DNA from: Moraxella macacae 0408225
GTDB taxonomy: Bacteria; Pseudomonadota; Gammaproteobacteria; Pseudomonadales; Moraxellaceae
NCBI RefSeq assembly: GCF_000320365.1
Contig: NZ_ANIN01000001.1
Location: forward strand, 372,001 to 436,000
Length of the DNA: 64,000 nucleotides
Direction of reading: 5' to 3'
The notes beneath the pieces are model-generated. The model saw only the letters and a program-made list of their open reading frames with translations, had not been told where the DNA came from and ran no database searches. Made by a program: the position numbers and the translations under genes. Positions within the stretch are counted from its first letter, which is position 1. Each line of letters begins with the position of its first letter. Of the stretch, positions 20,026 to 29,815 are shown in pieces.

Positions 20026-20571
20026 TTACAGCTTGGTATTTTTTTGTAATAAAATGTAAATATTCAACATCACCAATAAAGCCAACACACTAAAAAACAG
20101 CAGCGACAACTGTGGCAAACTAAACCCCAAAAATGTCCAATCAATCAAAGCACATTCACCCGAACCTGTAAACACTTCTTTGAAAACTTGGGTAATGGGT
20201 AGCGTATCTATCCAGTAGTTTAAACCTGGTCCACACGCAGGGGCTTCACTAGGTGGCAAGTTTTGTAGCCAAATATGCCAACTTGCCACACCGACTGACC
20301 ACAAAATACTAAGCAGGGCCAAAATCATTAAGGTTAATTTTGCCCAGCGTTTTTGCAGTTGAGTGATCAAGGATAAAAATGCAAAACTCCCCATACCAAT
20401 CAAACCGATACGCTGAAAAACACACAACGGACACGGATCAAGCCCCACCACTTTTTGCAAATAATAAGCAAACACCATACCCACAATACTGCCAAGCACA
20501 AGCAAAACTAAGATACCGCGATGACTAAAGGTATAATAAAAGATACAATGCAAAAAACCAAGTTGTTTCAT
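20026..20571 (-). CDS. dsbB: Disulfide bond formation protein B
   Basis: An inner-membrane quinone reductase that reoxidises DsbA. 181 residues with four transmembrane helices. The first redox pair is in DPCPLC (C47, C50); the periplasmic-loop pair is C113 (PACGPG) and C140 (GECA). The conserved FQRIG after the first pair contacts quinone. The partner dsbA is at 28125-28748. Downstream of gshA on the same strand, with a 110-base gap and no clear terminator. Confidence 0.96.
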   Translation of the reverse strand: MKQLGFLHCIFYYTFSHRGILVLLVLGSIVGMVFAYYLQKVVGLDPCPLCVFQRIGLIGMGSFAFLSLITQLQKRWAKLTLMILALLSILWSVGVASWHIWLQNLPPSEAPACGPGLNYWIDTLPITQVFKEVFTGSGECALIDWTFLGFSLPQLSLLFFSVLALLVMLNIYILLQKNTKL

Positions 20572-20681
20572 AACAGTCTTTACAGTTTTGTTAAATGTTG
20601 TTTGAGTTTGTGTATTTTTGCATAAAAATCTTTCATAAATTTTTTAAGCAAAATTTTAAGCAAGTCTAAGTAATAGTAGCT

Positions 20682-22241
20682 TTAACGATACTGCTGTACA
20701 AATTCATAAAAACTTAAGGTGTCTTGTTGCTCAAGCTCGGTTTGTTGGTGTTGTGATTTTTTGGCAAGTTGCTGATAATAGTCCGTTTTTTCACAACCCA
20801 AACTTTGGCTTCGTAACAATTTTGCGTGTTGTTTGGCCAAGGCTTTGCCAAATTTCCATGCACTGCCATAATGTTCAGTATCATGCAAAACTTGTGCCGA
20901 CAAGGTAAAATTAGGATTTTGGGCTTTGCCAAGCATCAAGGTCAAAGCGTTGCGATAATCGTTATTGCCATATACGCCGTCCAAAAGCCTAGCAAGTGGC
21001 AACATTGCGGTTAAATGACTGCTAATCCAGTCGCCAAATTGCATTTTGCCAGTGTTGGTCTGAATGGTTAAAGCAACATCACGCCCTTGATTGACGATTT
21101 TTTCTTGGTTTTGACTGATAAGCTGTTCTTCTGCAGGGAGCAATTCTGGGCTTTCATTTATCAAACAATACAAGGCCAAAATTTCCATAAAACACGCAGT
21201 GGATAAACGAATGCCAATATCGCTATACGGATCAAGATCAATGGCTCTAAATTCAATGTAAGCAATGCCTCGATTGGCTAATGCATCGCTTGGATTTTCG
21301 CCTGATTTGGTAACTTGTTTTGGACGGATTGGGCTGTAATATTCATTTTCAATCTGTAAAACATGGTCGTTAATTTGAATGGGCGTGCCGTTTTTATTAT
21401 CCACGCCTAAGGCTTTAAAACTGGCGTTTGGTGTATGAATCGCTTGGCGTAAACCTTGAATGTATTCAAACAAATTATTGTAACGAATGTCCAAATCGTC
21501 TTGCACACTGTTTTGATAGCCCAATTTTCCCATACGCAACGAAGTGGCATTTGGCAAATAATACGTAGAATCATTTAAGGCTTGCAAATGATGTTTTCTT
21601 CTTGTCAAAAAACATTTGCACACGCTTGGACTGGCTCCAAACAAATACAACACCAAACCGCTTAAACGTTTAAAATTACGAATCAATGCCAAATATTTAT
21701 CATTTTTAAACTCAGTCAATGACTGTTGGTTTTTTTGAGCCACTTGCCACTGCTTAAATAATTCATCGCCAAATGACAAATTATAATGCAAGCCTGCAAT
21801 CGTCTGCATTCTCCGGCCGTAACGAATTCCTAAACCATGGCGGTATAAGGTTTTAAGTTTGCCAATGTTTGATGTGCCATAATCTGCAAGCACAATCTCA
21901 TCGTCGTTATCCGATAACATACACGGCATAGAAAGCGGCCAAAACAACTCATCATTTTGTAGCGACTGCTGTACCACAATGTGCAAATCACGGAGCATGC
22001 TTAGGGCTTTTTTTGGACTGTCTTGTGGTTGTGTAATCAACTCCAATAGGCTTTCGGCATAATCTGTGGTGATAAACGGGTGGGTTAATTTTGATCCCAA
22101 TGCATGTGGGTGTGGTGAGCTTGCAATGTAACCTTGTGGATTCATGCGCAAACCTTCTTTTTCGATACCACGAAGCATGCCTGTTAAATGCTCACTGGTA
22201 AGCCATTGTGGAGGTGGTGCATGAAAAGCAGAAATTGTCAT
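20682..22241 (-). CDS. gshA: Glutamate-cysteine ligase, class I
   Basis: It catalyses the first, rate-limiting step of glutathione synthesis (Glu + Cys + ATP). 519 residues, as in the E. coli-type GshA family. The N-terminus LRGIEKEGLRMNPQGYIAS is the family signature. TTDYAESLLELIT and AYIEFRAIDLDPYSDIGI (metal and glutamate binding) are intact. RBS AGGAATAGCC precedes the ATG. Between dsbB and lldD, separated from lldD by a terminator. Confidence 0.96.
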   Translation of the reverse strand: MTISAFHAPPPQWLTSEHLTGMLRGIEKEGLRMNPQGYIASSPHPHALGSKLTHPFITTDYAESLLELITQPQDSPKKALSMLRDLHIVVQQSLQNDELFWPLSMPCMLSDNDDEIVLADYGTSNIGKLKTLYRHGLGIRYGRRMQTIAGLHYNLSFGDELFKQWQVAQKNQQSLTEFKNDKYLALIRNFKRLSGLVLYLFGASPSVCKCFLTRRKHHLQALNDSTYYLPNATSLRMGKLGYQNSVQDDLDIRYNNLFEYIQGLRQAIHTPNASFKALGVDNKNGTPIQINDHVLQIENEYYSPIRPKQVTKSGENPSDALANRGIAYIEFRAIDLDPYSDIGIRLSTACFMEILALYCLINESPELLPAEEQLISQNQEKIVNQGRDVALTIQTNTGKMQFGDWISSHLTAMLPLARLLDGVYGNNDYRNALTLMLGKAQNPNFTLSAQVLHDTEHYGSAWKFGKALAKQHAKLLRSQSLGCEKTDYYQQLAKKSQHQQTELEQQDTLSFYEFVQQYR

Positions 22242-22342
22242 GGCTATTCCTAAAACCGACTAAAAATAGCAACATTATACAACAATTGCTAAAAATAAAT
22301 AGTGATGATTGGTAAACGCAAAAAAGATGGGGGCAAAACAAA

Positions 22343-22366
22343 ACCCAACGCACACGCATTGGGTTT
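22343..22366 (-). terminator. lldD terminator
   Basis: On the minus strand AACCCAA and TTGGGTT pair around TGCGTGTGCG, followed by TTGTTTTG. It lies 30 bases after the lldD stop. Confidence 0.7.
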
Positions 22367-22395
22367 TTAAACACCAAATACATTACAAATACAGG

Positions 22396-23550
22396 TTAAG
22401 AGGATTCAATTTGGTTAAAATCTACCAAACATTCACGGTTAATTTCTTTAATAGACTGCGAACTGGTCAACGTCATCGCAACTTTCATTTCTTTTTCTAT
22501 TAAATTTAACACATTGGTTACCCCCGCCTCGCCTTCGGCAGCCAATGCATACACAAACGCACGCCCAAGCATACACAAATCAGCACCCAACGCAAGCATG
22601 CGCACCACATCTAAACCATTACGAACACCAGAATCCACTAAGATTTTAAGATCGCCTTTGACCGCATCGGCAATAGATGGCAAAGCACGCACTGTAGATA
22701 ACACGCCGTCTAACTGACGCCCACCGTGGTTTGACACAACGATACCATCTGCTCCAAAACTTACCGCATCTTTGGCGTCTTTAGGATCTAAAATGCCTTT
22801 AATCACCATCGGCCCATCCCAAAAATCACGAATCCATTGCAAATCTTTCCACGAAATAGACGGATCAAAATTTTCACCCAAATAGCCCATATAATCTTCA
22901 AGTCCAATCGCCTTGCCAAAATATTTGGAGATATTGCCTAAATCGTGTGGCTTGCCCATAAGACCAACATTATAAGCCCAATGTGGGTGTGTCATTGCCT
23001 GCAAATAACGGCGCATAGCAGCATTAGGGCCACTCATACCTGAATGCATATCACGGTATCTTGCCCCCGGAACTGGCATATCCACGGTAAAAACAAGCGT
23101 GGTACAACCTTGTGCCTTGGCACGTTCTAGCACATTTTGCATAAAACCACGATCTTTTAGAACATACAGCTGAAACCACATAGGGCGATTAATTGCAGGC
23201 ACAACTTCTTCGATCGGACAAACCGAAACCGTAGACAAGGTAAAAGGAATGCCTTTTTTGTCAGCGGCACGAGCGGCTTGTACTTCACCACGGCGAGCAT
23301 ACATTCCCGTCAAACCAACAGGCGACAAGGCAAGTGGCATAGACAGTTTTTCACCAAAAATTTCAGTGGACAAATCAAGTTTACTCATGTCTTTTAACAC
23401 ACGCTGACGCAACGCAACCTCGGACAAATCCGCGACATTGCGCTTAAGTGTGTATTCAGCATACGCCCCACCATCAATATAATCAAACAAAAAACGTGGC
23501 AAACGACGACGAGCCGCTTCACGGTAATCATTTCCTGATGCAATAATCAT
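22396..23550 (-). CDS. lldD: L-lactate dehydrogenase (FMN, respiratory)
   Basis: A membrane-associated flavoenzyme oxidising L-lactate to pyruvate and passing electrons to quinone. 384 residues of the alpha-hydroxy-acid oxidase fold. [15 protein letters not shown] (about 19-33) binds [14 protein letters not shown] carries the catalytic His and substrate Arg, and [13 protein letters not shown] is the phosphate loop. RBS AAGGCGTTATT. It is divergent from the lactate permease gene, giving a two-gene lactate-use locus. No lldR-type regulator is next to it. Confidence 0.96.
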   Translation of the reverse strand: MIIASGNDYREAARRRLPRFLFDYIDGGAYAEYTLKRNVADLSEVALRQRVLKDMSKLDLSTEIFGEKLSMPLALSPVGLTGMYARRGEVQAARAADKKGIPFTLSTVSVCPIEEVVPAINRPMWFQLYVLKDRGFMQNVLERAKAQGCTTLVFTVDMPVPGARYRDMHSGMSGPNAAMRRYLQAMTHPHWAYNVGLMGKPHDLGNISKYFGKAIGLEDYMGYLGENFDPSISWKDLQWIRDFWDGPMVIKGILDPKDAKDAVSFGADGIVVSNHGGRQLDGVLSTVRALPSIADAVKGDLKILVDSGVRNGLDVVRMLALGADLCMLGRAFVYALAAEGEAGVTNVLNLIEKEMKVAMTLTSSQSIKEINRECLVDFNQIESS

Positions 23551-23973
23551 AATAACGCCTTATTTCAAGTTCAAGATTCAAGCCTAAAAACTCAAAACCT
23601 TAACAATTGTTGTAATTTTAAAAAATTGTCATATTCTAACAAAATACACATTAAAAAACTCAAAAAAAAGTATAATTTTGCTAAATTTTTTTAAAAAACC
23701 CAACAAAACAAACAAAAGTTGACAAAAAGTTGTCTAATTAAAAATTTTTCACAAAAACAGCGATTTTTTCCATCATAAAATATTGAATACTATCCTAAAA
23801 ATGTAGTATGATTTAGACATTTCTGTTATTTTGTGTTAAAAAACTTTAACAACAACAGATAATTTTTAACAAATTAACAGAAAAATACAAAAAGTCCTAC
23901 TTTTTATTTTTTGATACAAGAAAAATAAAAACCAAAATCAAAATCAAACAATTAACAACAAGGAGCGTTTCCT
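23551..23973. promoter_or_regulatory. Divergent lldD/lctP control region with an inverted repeat
   Basis: This 423-base AT-rich region contains no ORF of note. ATACTA (23787-23792) and TAGTAT (23804-23809) form an exact inverted repeat with an 11-base centre, between the two start codons. The centre-to-centre spacing suits a dimeric regulator. It is a candidate lactate-responsive operator; no regulator gene lies in the window, so identity is unknown. Confidence 0.45.
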
Positions 23974-25758
23974 ATGTTTACCTTTTTGGCGTTATTGCCA
24001 ATTTTAATCGTGCTGGTGCTGCTTGTCATCATGCGCCTGCCTGCCAAAATAGCGATGGCAGTAACTTATGCCGTTACCGCAGGGCTTGCAATTTTTGTGT
24101 GGCATGCAGACATTAATCAAGTACTTGCCGCCACCACCAAAGGCGTTATTACGGCTATTTCGGTATTGTTTATCGTATTTAGTGCAATTTTACTGCTCAA
24201 TACCGTCAAAGAAAGCGGAGCAATTATGTCAATCCGCAAAGGCTTTATGGATATTTCCCCTGACCGTCGTATTCAGGTGATTATCGTAGCATGGCTGTTT
24301 GGTAGCTTGATCGAAGGGGCATCGGGCTGGGGTACGCCGTCAGCAGTTGGTGCACCGCTATTATTTGCCTTAGGTTTTCCTGCAATGGCATCAGTTATGG
24401 CCATGCTTATCATTCAATCCACGCCTGTATCATACGGAGCAGTAGGTACGCCTCTATTGATTGGTGTCAAAACAGGTTTAGATGGCAAAGAAGACATACT
24501 TGCCAGTATCGCACCGAACACACTTGATGATTATATTTTACAGACAACTGCCAACGTGGGTATGTTCCATGCAATTGTCGGCTTTTTAATTCCATTGTTA
24601 TTGTGCTGTTTTTTAACGCGTTTCTTTGGTGAAAAACGTTCATTTAAACAAGGTTTTGAAGTTGCTCCCTTTGCAATTTTCGCAGGACTTGCCTTTACCA
24701 TTCCTTACTTTTTGGTAGCAAAATTCCTAGGCCCAGAATTTCCGTCATTGGTTGGTGGTTTTATTGGTTTGGCAATTGTTGTGCCTGCAGCCAAAGCTGG
24801 CTTTTTACAACCAAAAAACATTTTTGATTTTCCAGAACAATCCAAATGGCAAAGCAACTGGATGGGTGAATTACAACATGAAACCCACGATGAAAATGTT
24901 GCACCAAAATTTAATTTATTGCGCTCTTTTTCACCTTACTTAATTGTCATTGTATTGTTAATTGTTACACGCGTACCATCAATTGGACTAAAAGGCTTGT
25001 TAAATTCAGATGCCGTAACCATTAAATTTGCCAATTTATTTGGCACAACCATTAGCCACAAAGAAGCCTTGCTATATTCACCTGCCAGTGTGTTATTGAT
25101 CACATCAGCAATTTGTATCGTGATTTTTGGCATGCAAGCCTCTCAAATTAAACGCAGTGTTAGCGTATCTGCCAAAACCATTTTGGCTGCCGCCCCTGCA
25201 CTTTTATTCTCAATTCCAATGGTGCAAGTTTTCATCAATTCAGGGTCAGCACCTGATGCGGTCAATGTCTTACCTGCAATGCCAATGTTGTTAGCCCAAA
25301 GTGCAGCAGGTGCTTTTGGAGACAGTTGGCCATTATTTGCATCAAGCATTGGTGCACTGGGAGCGTTTATTGCAGGATCTAACACCGTAAGTAACATGAT
25401 GTTCGCCTATTTTCAATGGTCAACTGCAGGTCAAATTGGTTTAGATGCAGCACTGGCAAGTAAAGTGGTTGCACTACAAGCCGTTGGCGGTGCAGCCGGT
25501 AATATGGTGTCGGTACATAATGTGATTTCAGCGGCGGCGGTTGTTGGCTTGATTAACCGTGAAGGTGCGGTCATTCGCATGACTTTGATTAGCATGACTT
25601 ATTATGTGGTGCAAGCAGGTTTAATTGGCATGGCGTTTATTTTTAATCCGGTATGGTTTATTGCTGCTGTTGTTTGGCCACTGGTATTCTTTGGCGGTAT
25701 GTCAATGCTAAGCAAACAAGTCAATGTTGAACAAAAAAGCATAAGCACAATAGATTAA
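23974..25758 (+). CDS. lctP: L-lactate permease
   Basis: A 594-residue LctP/LldP/GlcA family inner-membrane transporter that takes up lactate (and often glycolate) with protons. Twelve to fourteen hydrophobic segments are visible. Family signatures include [20 protein letters not shown] (about 108-128), a segment ending [10 protein letters not shown], and [18 protein letters not shown] near the C-terminus. RBS AAGGAGCG lies seven bases before the ATG. Divergent from lldD, and terminated by a strong hairpin. Confidence 0.96.
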   Translation: MFTFLALLPILIVLVLLVIMRLPAKIAMAVTYAVTAGLAIFVWHADINQVLAATTKGVITAISVLFIVFSAILLLNTVKESGAIMSIRKGFMDISPDRRIQVIIVAWLFGSLIEGASGWGTPSAVGAPLLFALGFPAMASVMAMLIIQSTPVSYGAVGTPLLIGVKTGLDGKEDILASIAPNTLDDYILQTTANVGMFHAIVGFLIPLLLCCFLTRFFGEKRSFKQGFEVAPFAIFAGLAFTIPYFLVAKFLGPEFPSLVGGFIGLAIVVPAAKAGFLQPKNIFDFPEQSKWQSNWMGELQHETHDENVAPKFNLLRSFSPYLIVIVLLIVTRVPSIGLKGLLNSDAVTIKFANLFGTTISHKEALLYSPASVLLITSAICIVIFGMQASQIKRSVSVSAKTILAAAPALLFSIPMVQVFINSGSAPDAVNVLPAMPMLLAQSAAGAFGDSWPLFASSIGALGAFIAGSNTVSNMMFAYFQWSTAGQIGLDAALASKVVALQAVGGAAGNMVSVHNVISAAAVVGLINREGAVIRMTLISMTYYVVQAGLIGMAFIFNPVWFIAAVVWPLVFFGGMSMLSKQVNVEQKSISTID

Positions 25759-25781
25759 ACCTCGTCTTAATCGTTAAAAAT

Positions 25782-25809
25782 AAAAAAGTAGCTTAAGGGC
25801 TACTTTTTT
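25782..25809. terminator. Bidirectional terminator between lctP and the DUF gene
   Basis: AAAAAAGTAGC and GCTACTTTTTT pair around TTAAGG. It has A-rich and T-rich flanks on both sides and lies between convergent genes. Confidence 0.88.
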
Positions 25810-25846
25810 TGTGGGTGGATTTGTGGGTGAAACCAGTTTTTATGAC

Positions 25847-25900
25847 TGTTTAAGTTTACGTTATTGTTTAAGTTTACGTTATTGTTTAAATTTGCGTTTG
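25847..25900. repeat. 18-bp tandem repeat crossing a stop codon
   Basis: TGTTTAAGTTTACGTTAT occurs at 25847-25864 and 25865-25882 exactly, then a decayed copy at 25883-25900 inside the coding end of the next minus-strand gene. The gene's stop codon (25879-25881) lies in the second copy. The array thus looks like a duplicated gene terminus. Confidence 0.9.
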
Positions 25901-26322
25901 GTTTGTTGTCGCACAATTTTCATAAACCGTTCAATACGCACAATCGCTCGATATGAGTACAAACTCATTGCCACATTAAACAACATAATAAGCCCAAACA
26001 AGCCAGGTAAGATTTGTTTGCCTTGTTGCACAAAATACAAAGCAACCACCAAACACAACACCGCACCAATATAGTAAAAATTACTAGCCCTCCCTAAGCG
26101 TTTGTACATGTTTTGCACTTGATTCATATTAACCACACGCACTTTTAATTTGGCATTTTCTACCTCATCGCCGATTTTTTCACGGATTTTTGCCAACACC
26201 TTTTCTAGCTCGTCTTTTTCTTTGTCGCTTAAATTTTGTCGGTCAAATGCCTGATCAAATTGCTCTTGCAAGGATTTGCTGTTTTTGTTAGATTGGTTTT
26301 GTTGCTCATCGTTGTCAATCAT
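25879..26322 (-). CDS. Small membrane protein of unknown function with N-terminal coiled coil
   Basis: 147 residues. Residues 1-22 are polar and Asn/Gln-rich, about 30-75 are charged and likely coiled coil (LSDKEKDELEKVLAKIREKI). Two transmembrane helices (about 81-101 and 106-128) form a hairpin, and the tail is strongly basic (KIVRQQTKRKFKQ). Both ends should face the cytoplasm. I do not recognise the family. GAGG lies seven bases upstream of the ATG. The coding end is built from the same unit as the adjacent tandem repeat, so the last few residues may vary between strains. Confidence 0.75.
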   Translation of the reverse strand: MIDNDEQQNQSNKNSKSLQEQFDQAFDRQNLSDKEKDELEKVLAKIREKIGDEVENAKLKVRVVNMNQVQNMYKRLGRASNFYYIGAVLCLVVALYFVQQGKQILPGLFGLIMLFNVAMSLYSYRAIVRIERFMKIVRQQTKRKFKQ

Positions 26323-26485
26323 AAGAAAACCTCAGTGGCTTAGTGTGTATTAAACGTTTTATTTTAGCCCAATTTTTTATATAATACAAATATAAACAAA
26401 TCCACGCAATTGCCTATATTTGGCATTCAGGCACGCCTTTATCATAATTACCGCCTTTTATCATGACTAAATACGGAGTAACTTT

Positions 26486-27922
26486 ATGTCAAATTTTTCA
26501 CCGATCGATATCACCTGTTTTAAAGCCTACGATATTCGTGGCAAGCTTAATGTTAACCTTGACAACACCATTGCCTACCGTATCGGTCGGGGGTTTGGAC
26601 AATATTTATTAGCCACAAAACCCAGCGATGTCAGTGCTACAATTGTCATTGGTGCAGACATTCGCCACAGCAGTGTAGCTCTAAAAAAATCTGCCCTTGA
26701 TGGCATTTTAGACAGTGGCGTTAATGTCATTGATCTAGGTATGACAGGCACAGAAGAAGTTTATTTTTATACCAGTTACTACAAGGCAATGGGCGGCATT
26801 GAAATTACCGCAAGCCACAATCCGATTGATTTTAACGGCATGAAACTTGTGCGTGAACACTCAAAACCAATCAGCTCCCAAACAGGCCTGGCTGACATTC
26901 AACGTTTGGCTGAAAGCGGTGAATTTAATAGCCCCAAGCGTGGCAACTATACATTAAATACAGATAAAACCGCCTACATTGATCATCTGATGAGTTATAT
27001 TGACATACGTAACCTGTCGCTTGATAAACCGTTAAAAATTATCGTCAATGCAGGCAATGGCAGTGCAGGTCCCGTGTTGGATTTGTTGATCGAGCGTTTG
27101 ACCAACACAAGTTTACAATTTATCAAATTGCACCATGAACCAGATGGCAATTTTCCAAATGGCATTCCAAACCCGATGATTATCGCCAATCGCACCCCAA
27201 CCATGGATTTGATTCGACAACAAAACGCGGATTTGGCAGTTGCGTTTGACGGTGATTTTGATCGTTGTTTTTTCTTTGATGAAAACGCACGTTTTATCGA
27301 GGGTGCGTATTTGGTCGGTGTGCTTGCCAAGGCATTTTTGGACAAAGAGCCAAATTCTGGCATCGTATACGATCCGCGCACCATTTTAAACACGGAGCAT
27401 ATCATCAAAACCTGTGGTGGCGTGGCAGTCATGAGCCAATCAGGGCATTCATTTATCAAAGAGGTCATGCGCGATGCTCGGGCAATTTACGGCGGTGAAA
27501 TGTCAGCACACCATTATTTTCGCGATTTTAACTACTGCGATAGTGGCATGATTACCTGGTTGTTGGTGGTCGAATTGTTGGCAAAATCAGGCAAAAAACT
27601 CTCCGAACTTGTAGATGAAATGATCGATAATTTTCCAATTTCAGGAGAAATTAACTTTAAATTAAACACCATCACCGCCCCTGAACTTTTGGCAAAATTA
27701 AAACAAAACCGAGATTTGTTTGGCGAAAATGCAAGTCTCAACGAAATTGACGGTTTGTCCTTGGATTTTGACAACTGGCGGTTTAATATACGTGCGTCCA
27801 ACACCGAGCCACTTGTGCGTTTAAACATTGAAACAATTGGCGACAAAAAACTGCTAGATGAAAAAACTCAAGCAATTTGCCAATGGATTATTGACAATGG
27901 TGGGGTGAGGGCCGATCATTAA
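26486..27922 (+). CDS. Phosphomannomutase/phosphoglucomutase (AlgC/ManB type)
   Basis: It interconverts hexose 1- and 6-phosphates, feeding LOS, capsule or glycogen precursors. 478 residues of the alpha-D-phosphohexomutase superfamily. The catalytic phosphoserine loop is ITASHNP (about 109-115), the Mg loop is DGDFDR (253-258), the sugar loop is GGEMSAHHYFRD, and the phosphate loop is RASNTEPLVRLN at the C-terminus. GGEMSAHHYF is typical of the dual-specificity AlgC group; whether glucose or mannose predominates cannot be told. GGAG lies eight bases before the ATG. Followed by a long hairpin. Confidence 0.92.
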   Translation: MSNFSPIDITCFKAYDIRGKLNVNLDNTIAYRIGRGFGQYLLATKPSDVSATIVIGADIRHSSVALKKSALDGILDSGVNVIDLGMTGTEEVYFYTSYYKAMGGIEITASHNPIDFNGMKLVREHSKPISSQTGLADIQRLAESGEFNSPKRGNYTLNTDKTAYIDHLMSYIDIRNLSLDKPLKIIVNAGNGSAGPVLDLLIERLTNTSLQFIKLHHEPDGNFPNGIPNPMIIANRTPTMDLIRQQNADLAVAFDGDFDRCFFFDENARFIEGAYLVGVLAKAFLDKEPNSGIVYDPRTILNTEHIIKTCGGVAVMSQSGHSFIKEVMRDARAIYGGEMSAHHYFRDFNYCDSGMITWLLVVELLAKSGKKLSELVDEMIDNFPISGEINFKLNTITAPELLAKLKQNRDLFGENASLNEIDGLSLDFDNWRFNIRASNTEPLVRLNIETIGDKKLLDEKTQAICQWIIDNGGVRADH

Positions 27923-27961
27923 TTTCGCTTATTTTGATGATTTGTTTTGATGATTTTAAAA

Positions 27962-28000
27962 CCAAAAACCGCTAATTATCATGCAATTAACGGTTTTTGG
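27962..28000. terminator. Long hairpin downstream of the phosphohexomutase gene
   Basis: CCAAAAACCG-C-TAATT pairs with AATTA-A-CGGTTTTTGG around ATCATGC, a 15-bp stem with one mismatch. T-rich arms on both strands make it a likely two-way terminator between convergent genes. Confidence 0.7.
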
Positions 28001-28070
28001 CTAAATTTACAGGCAATCATTACAAACACTGCAAACAATGATTAATTAAATTACTTAAATTAAATTACTT

Positions 28071-28110
28071 AAATTAAATTAAATTAAATTAAATTAAATT
28101 AAATTAAATT
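28071..28110. repeat. Pentanucleotide microsatellite (AAATT)8 after dsbA
   Basis: Eight perfect AAATT units, preceded by two interrupted TTAAATTACT units. It ends 14 bases from the dsbA stop. Unit length and purity predict slippage, but the tract is outside any coding frame. Confidence 0.95.
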
Positions 28111-28124
28111 AATTATCACAACAA

Positions 28125-28748
28125 TTACTTGCCACCACGCTCACTGCGAGATTTTTTCACAAGAAAATCAACCACTTGGGTAACTTTATCATCTTCGCCC
28201 GAAACCACATATTTGCCATCAACCACCACAGCAGGCACGCCTGATATTTGATAGCGTTTTGCTGCATCTTGTGCACGAGCAATTTTTGTGTTAACTGCAA
28301 ATGAATTGTACAAACTGTTAAACTTGTTCAAATCCGCCCCTTGTGCTTCATACCATTTGCCAATTGATGCCTGATCGTACAGTTTTTGGCGATCTTTTTG
28401 TAACGCATCAAACATTGCCTGGTGGGTTTTATGCTGAATTCCCATCAATTGGGCGGTATAAAAACCGCGGGCGTTTTGTTCCCAAACTGGATTCATGGCT
28501 GCAGGCGTTTGCATAAATACCACATCAGAGGGCTTGGTTTTTGCCCATTTTTGCATGTACGGCTCAAGGTTGTAACAATGCGGACAGCCATACCAAAAAA
28601 ACTCACGCACAATGATTTTGTTGCCTTCGATTTTTTCAGGATTGGCAAGCTCTTGATAATCTTTACCTGCCACAAAATCCGCCGCCCAAACAGACATTCC
28701 ACTAAACGCAATACCCGCGACCAACGCGGTCATAGCAAGTTTTTTCAT
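28125..28748 (-). CDS. dsbA: Thiol:disulfide interchange protein DsbA
   Basis: Periplasmic oxidant that introduces disulfides into exported proteins. 207 residues from the ATG at 28748, preceded by AAAGGTATTGTT; an upstream in-frame Met at 28796 would spoil the signal peptide. Signal peptide about 1-22 (ending VWA-A). The thioredoxin active site is C55-P-H-C58 in WYGCPHCYN, and the cis-Pro loop is SGVPAVVV. It is recycled by the DsbB encoded at 20026-20571. Monocistronic. Confidence 0.95.
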   Translation of the reverse strand: MKKLAMTALVAGIAFSGMSVWAADFVAGKDYQELANPEKIEGNKIIVREFFWYGCPHCYNLEPYMQKWAKTKPSDVVFMQTPAAMNPVWEQNARGFYTAQLMGIQHKTHQAMFDALQKDRQKLYDQASIGKWYEAQGADLNKFNSLYNSFAVNTKIARAQDAAKRYQISGVPAVVVDGKYVVSGEDDKVTQVVDFLVKKSRSERGGK

Positions 28749-29074
28749 AACAATACCTTTAAATTTATATAAGTTAAAATTAAAAAACGCATGCAAAATA
28801 AGCTTAAGATACCACTATCTTAGCATTTTTTTATTTTTCGGTGTAGTGAATTTTGACAAGTGCTAAAAAAAACTACATAAAGGTAAAAATTTGGCAAGAT
28901 TTTGATAAATTTTACTAAAATAAAAATCATTTTTACTTAATAATATTTTTACTTAATAATATTTTTACTTAATAATATTAAAAACTTAAATATTAAAAAC
29001 CTGATTTTGTTAAGGTTTTTTTGCTAAAATTTTGTTAAAATAAAAGCCAAATTCGCTTATTTTTAGGAAAAATC
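28749..29074. repeat. dsbA-ubiG divergent gap with 16-bp tandem repeats
   Basis: A 326-base region without a gene. ATATTTTTACTTAATA repeats two to three times at 28929-28979, followed by two AATATTAAAAAC copies. It must hold promoters for dsbA (minus) and ubiG (plus); none is clear enough to mark. Confidence 0.7.
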
Positions 29075-29803
29075 ATGACACAAACCCACAACAACGCTGA
29101 CTTTCACGAAATTGGTAAATTTACCGCCCTTGCCAATGAATGGTGGGATAAAAATGGGGCGTTTGCTACCCTGCATGATATCAATCCGCTTCGTTTAAAC
29201 TGGGTTGAAGAACAAACAAAATTGCAGCACAATTCAGATTTATCTGCCAAAAAAGTGCTCGATGTTGGTTGTGGTGGCGGAATTTTGTCGCACGCTATGG
29301 CAGAACGCGGAGCACAAGTTATGGGAATTGATTTGGGTGAAGAAAATATCCAAGCTGCCAGATTTCATGCCAAAAAAACCCATCAAGTCATTGACTTTCA
29401 ATGTACAGCGGTAGAAGATTTGGCAAAAACTCACGCAGCACAGTTTGATGTGGTAACTTGCATGGAAATGCTAGAACACGTTCCAAACCCTAAATCTATT
29501 ATCGATGCGTGTTTTGCCCTGTTAAAACCTGGTGGCGTGTTGATAATGTCTACAATTAATCGCAATTTTAAATCGTATCTGTTTGCAATTATCGGTGCTG
29601 AATATGTGTTGCGTTTGCTTGATAAAGGCACGCACGATTTTAACAAATTTATCACCCCTGCTGAACTTGATCGTTTTGCTGAACGCAGTGGTTTTAAGCG
29701 TCAAGATTTGATTGGATTGCATTACAACCCATTGACAAAACGTTATTGGCTTGCCCAAAATGTTGATGTCAATTATATGATGGCGGTTTATAAACCCAAA
29801 TAA
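29075..29803 (+). CDS. ubiG: Ubiquinone biosynthesis O-methyltransferase
   Basis: Performs both O-methylations in ubiquinone synthesis, at the membrane-bound Ubi complex. 242 residues. The N-terminal FTALANEWWDKNGAFATLHDINPLRLNW is a strong UbiG signature, with SAM motif I DVGCGGGILSHAMAERG (about 66-82), and motif post-I GIDLGEENI. LLDKGTHDFNKFITPAEL near the C-terminus forms the membrane-contact region. RBS AGGAAAAATC before ATG. xerD follows 12 bases downstream. Confidence 0.97.
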   Translation: MTQTHNNADFHEIGKFTALANEWWDKNGAFATLHDINPLRLNWVEEQTKLQHNSDLSAKKVLDVGCGGGILSHAMAERGAQVMGIDLGEENIQAARFHAKKTHQVIDFQCTAVEDLAKTHAAQFDVVTCMEMLEHVPNPKSIIDACFALLKPGGVLIMSTINRNFKSYLFAIIGAEYVLRLLDKGTHDFNKFITPAELDRFAERSGFKRQDLIGLHYNPLTKRYWLAQNVDVNYMMAVYKPK

Positions 29804-29815
29804 AACCCTCGATCA

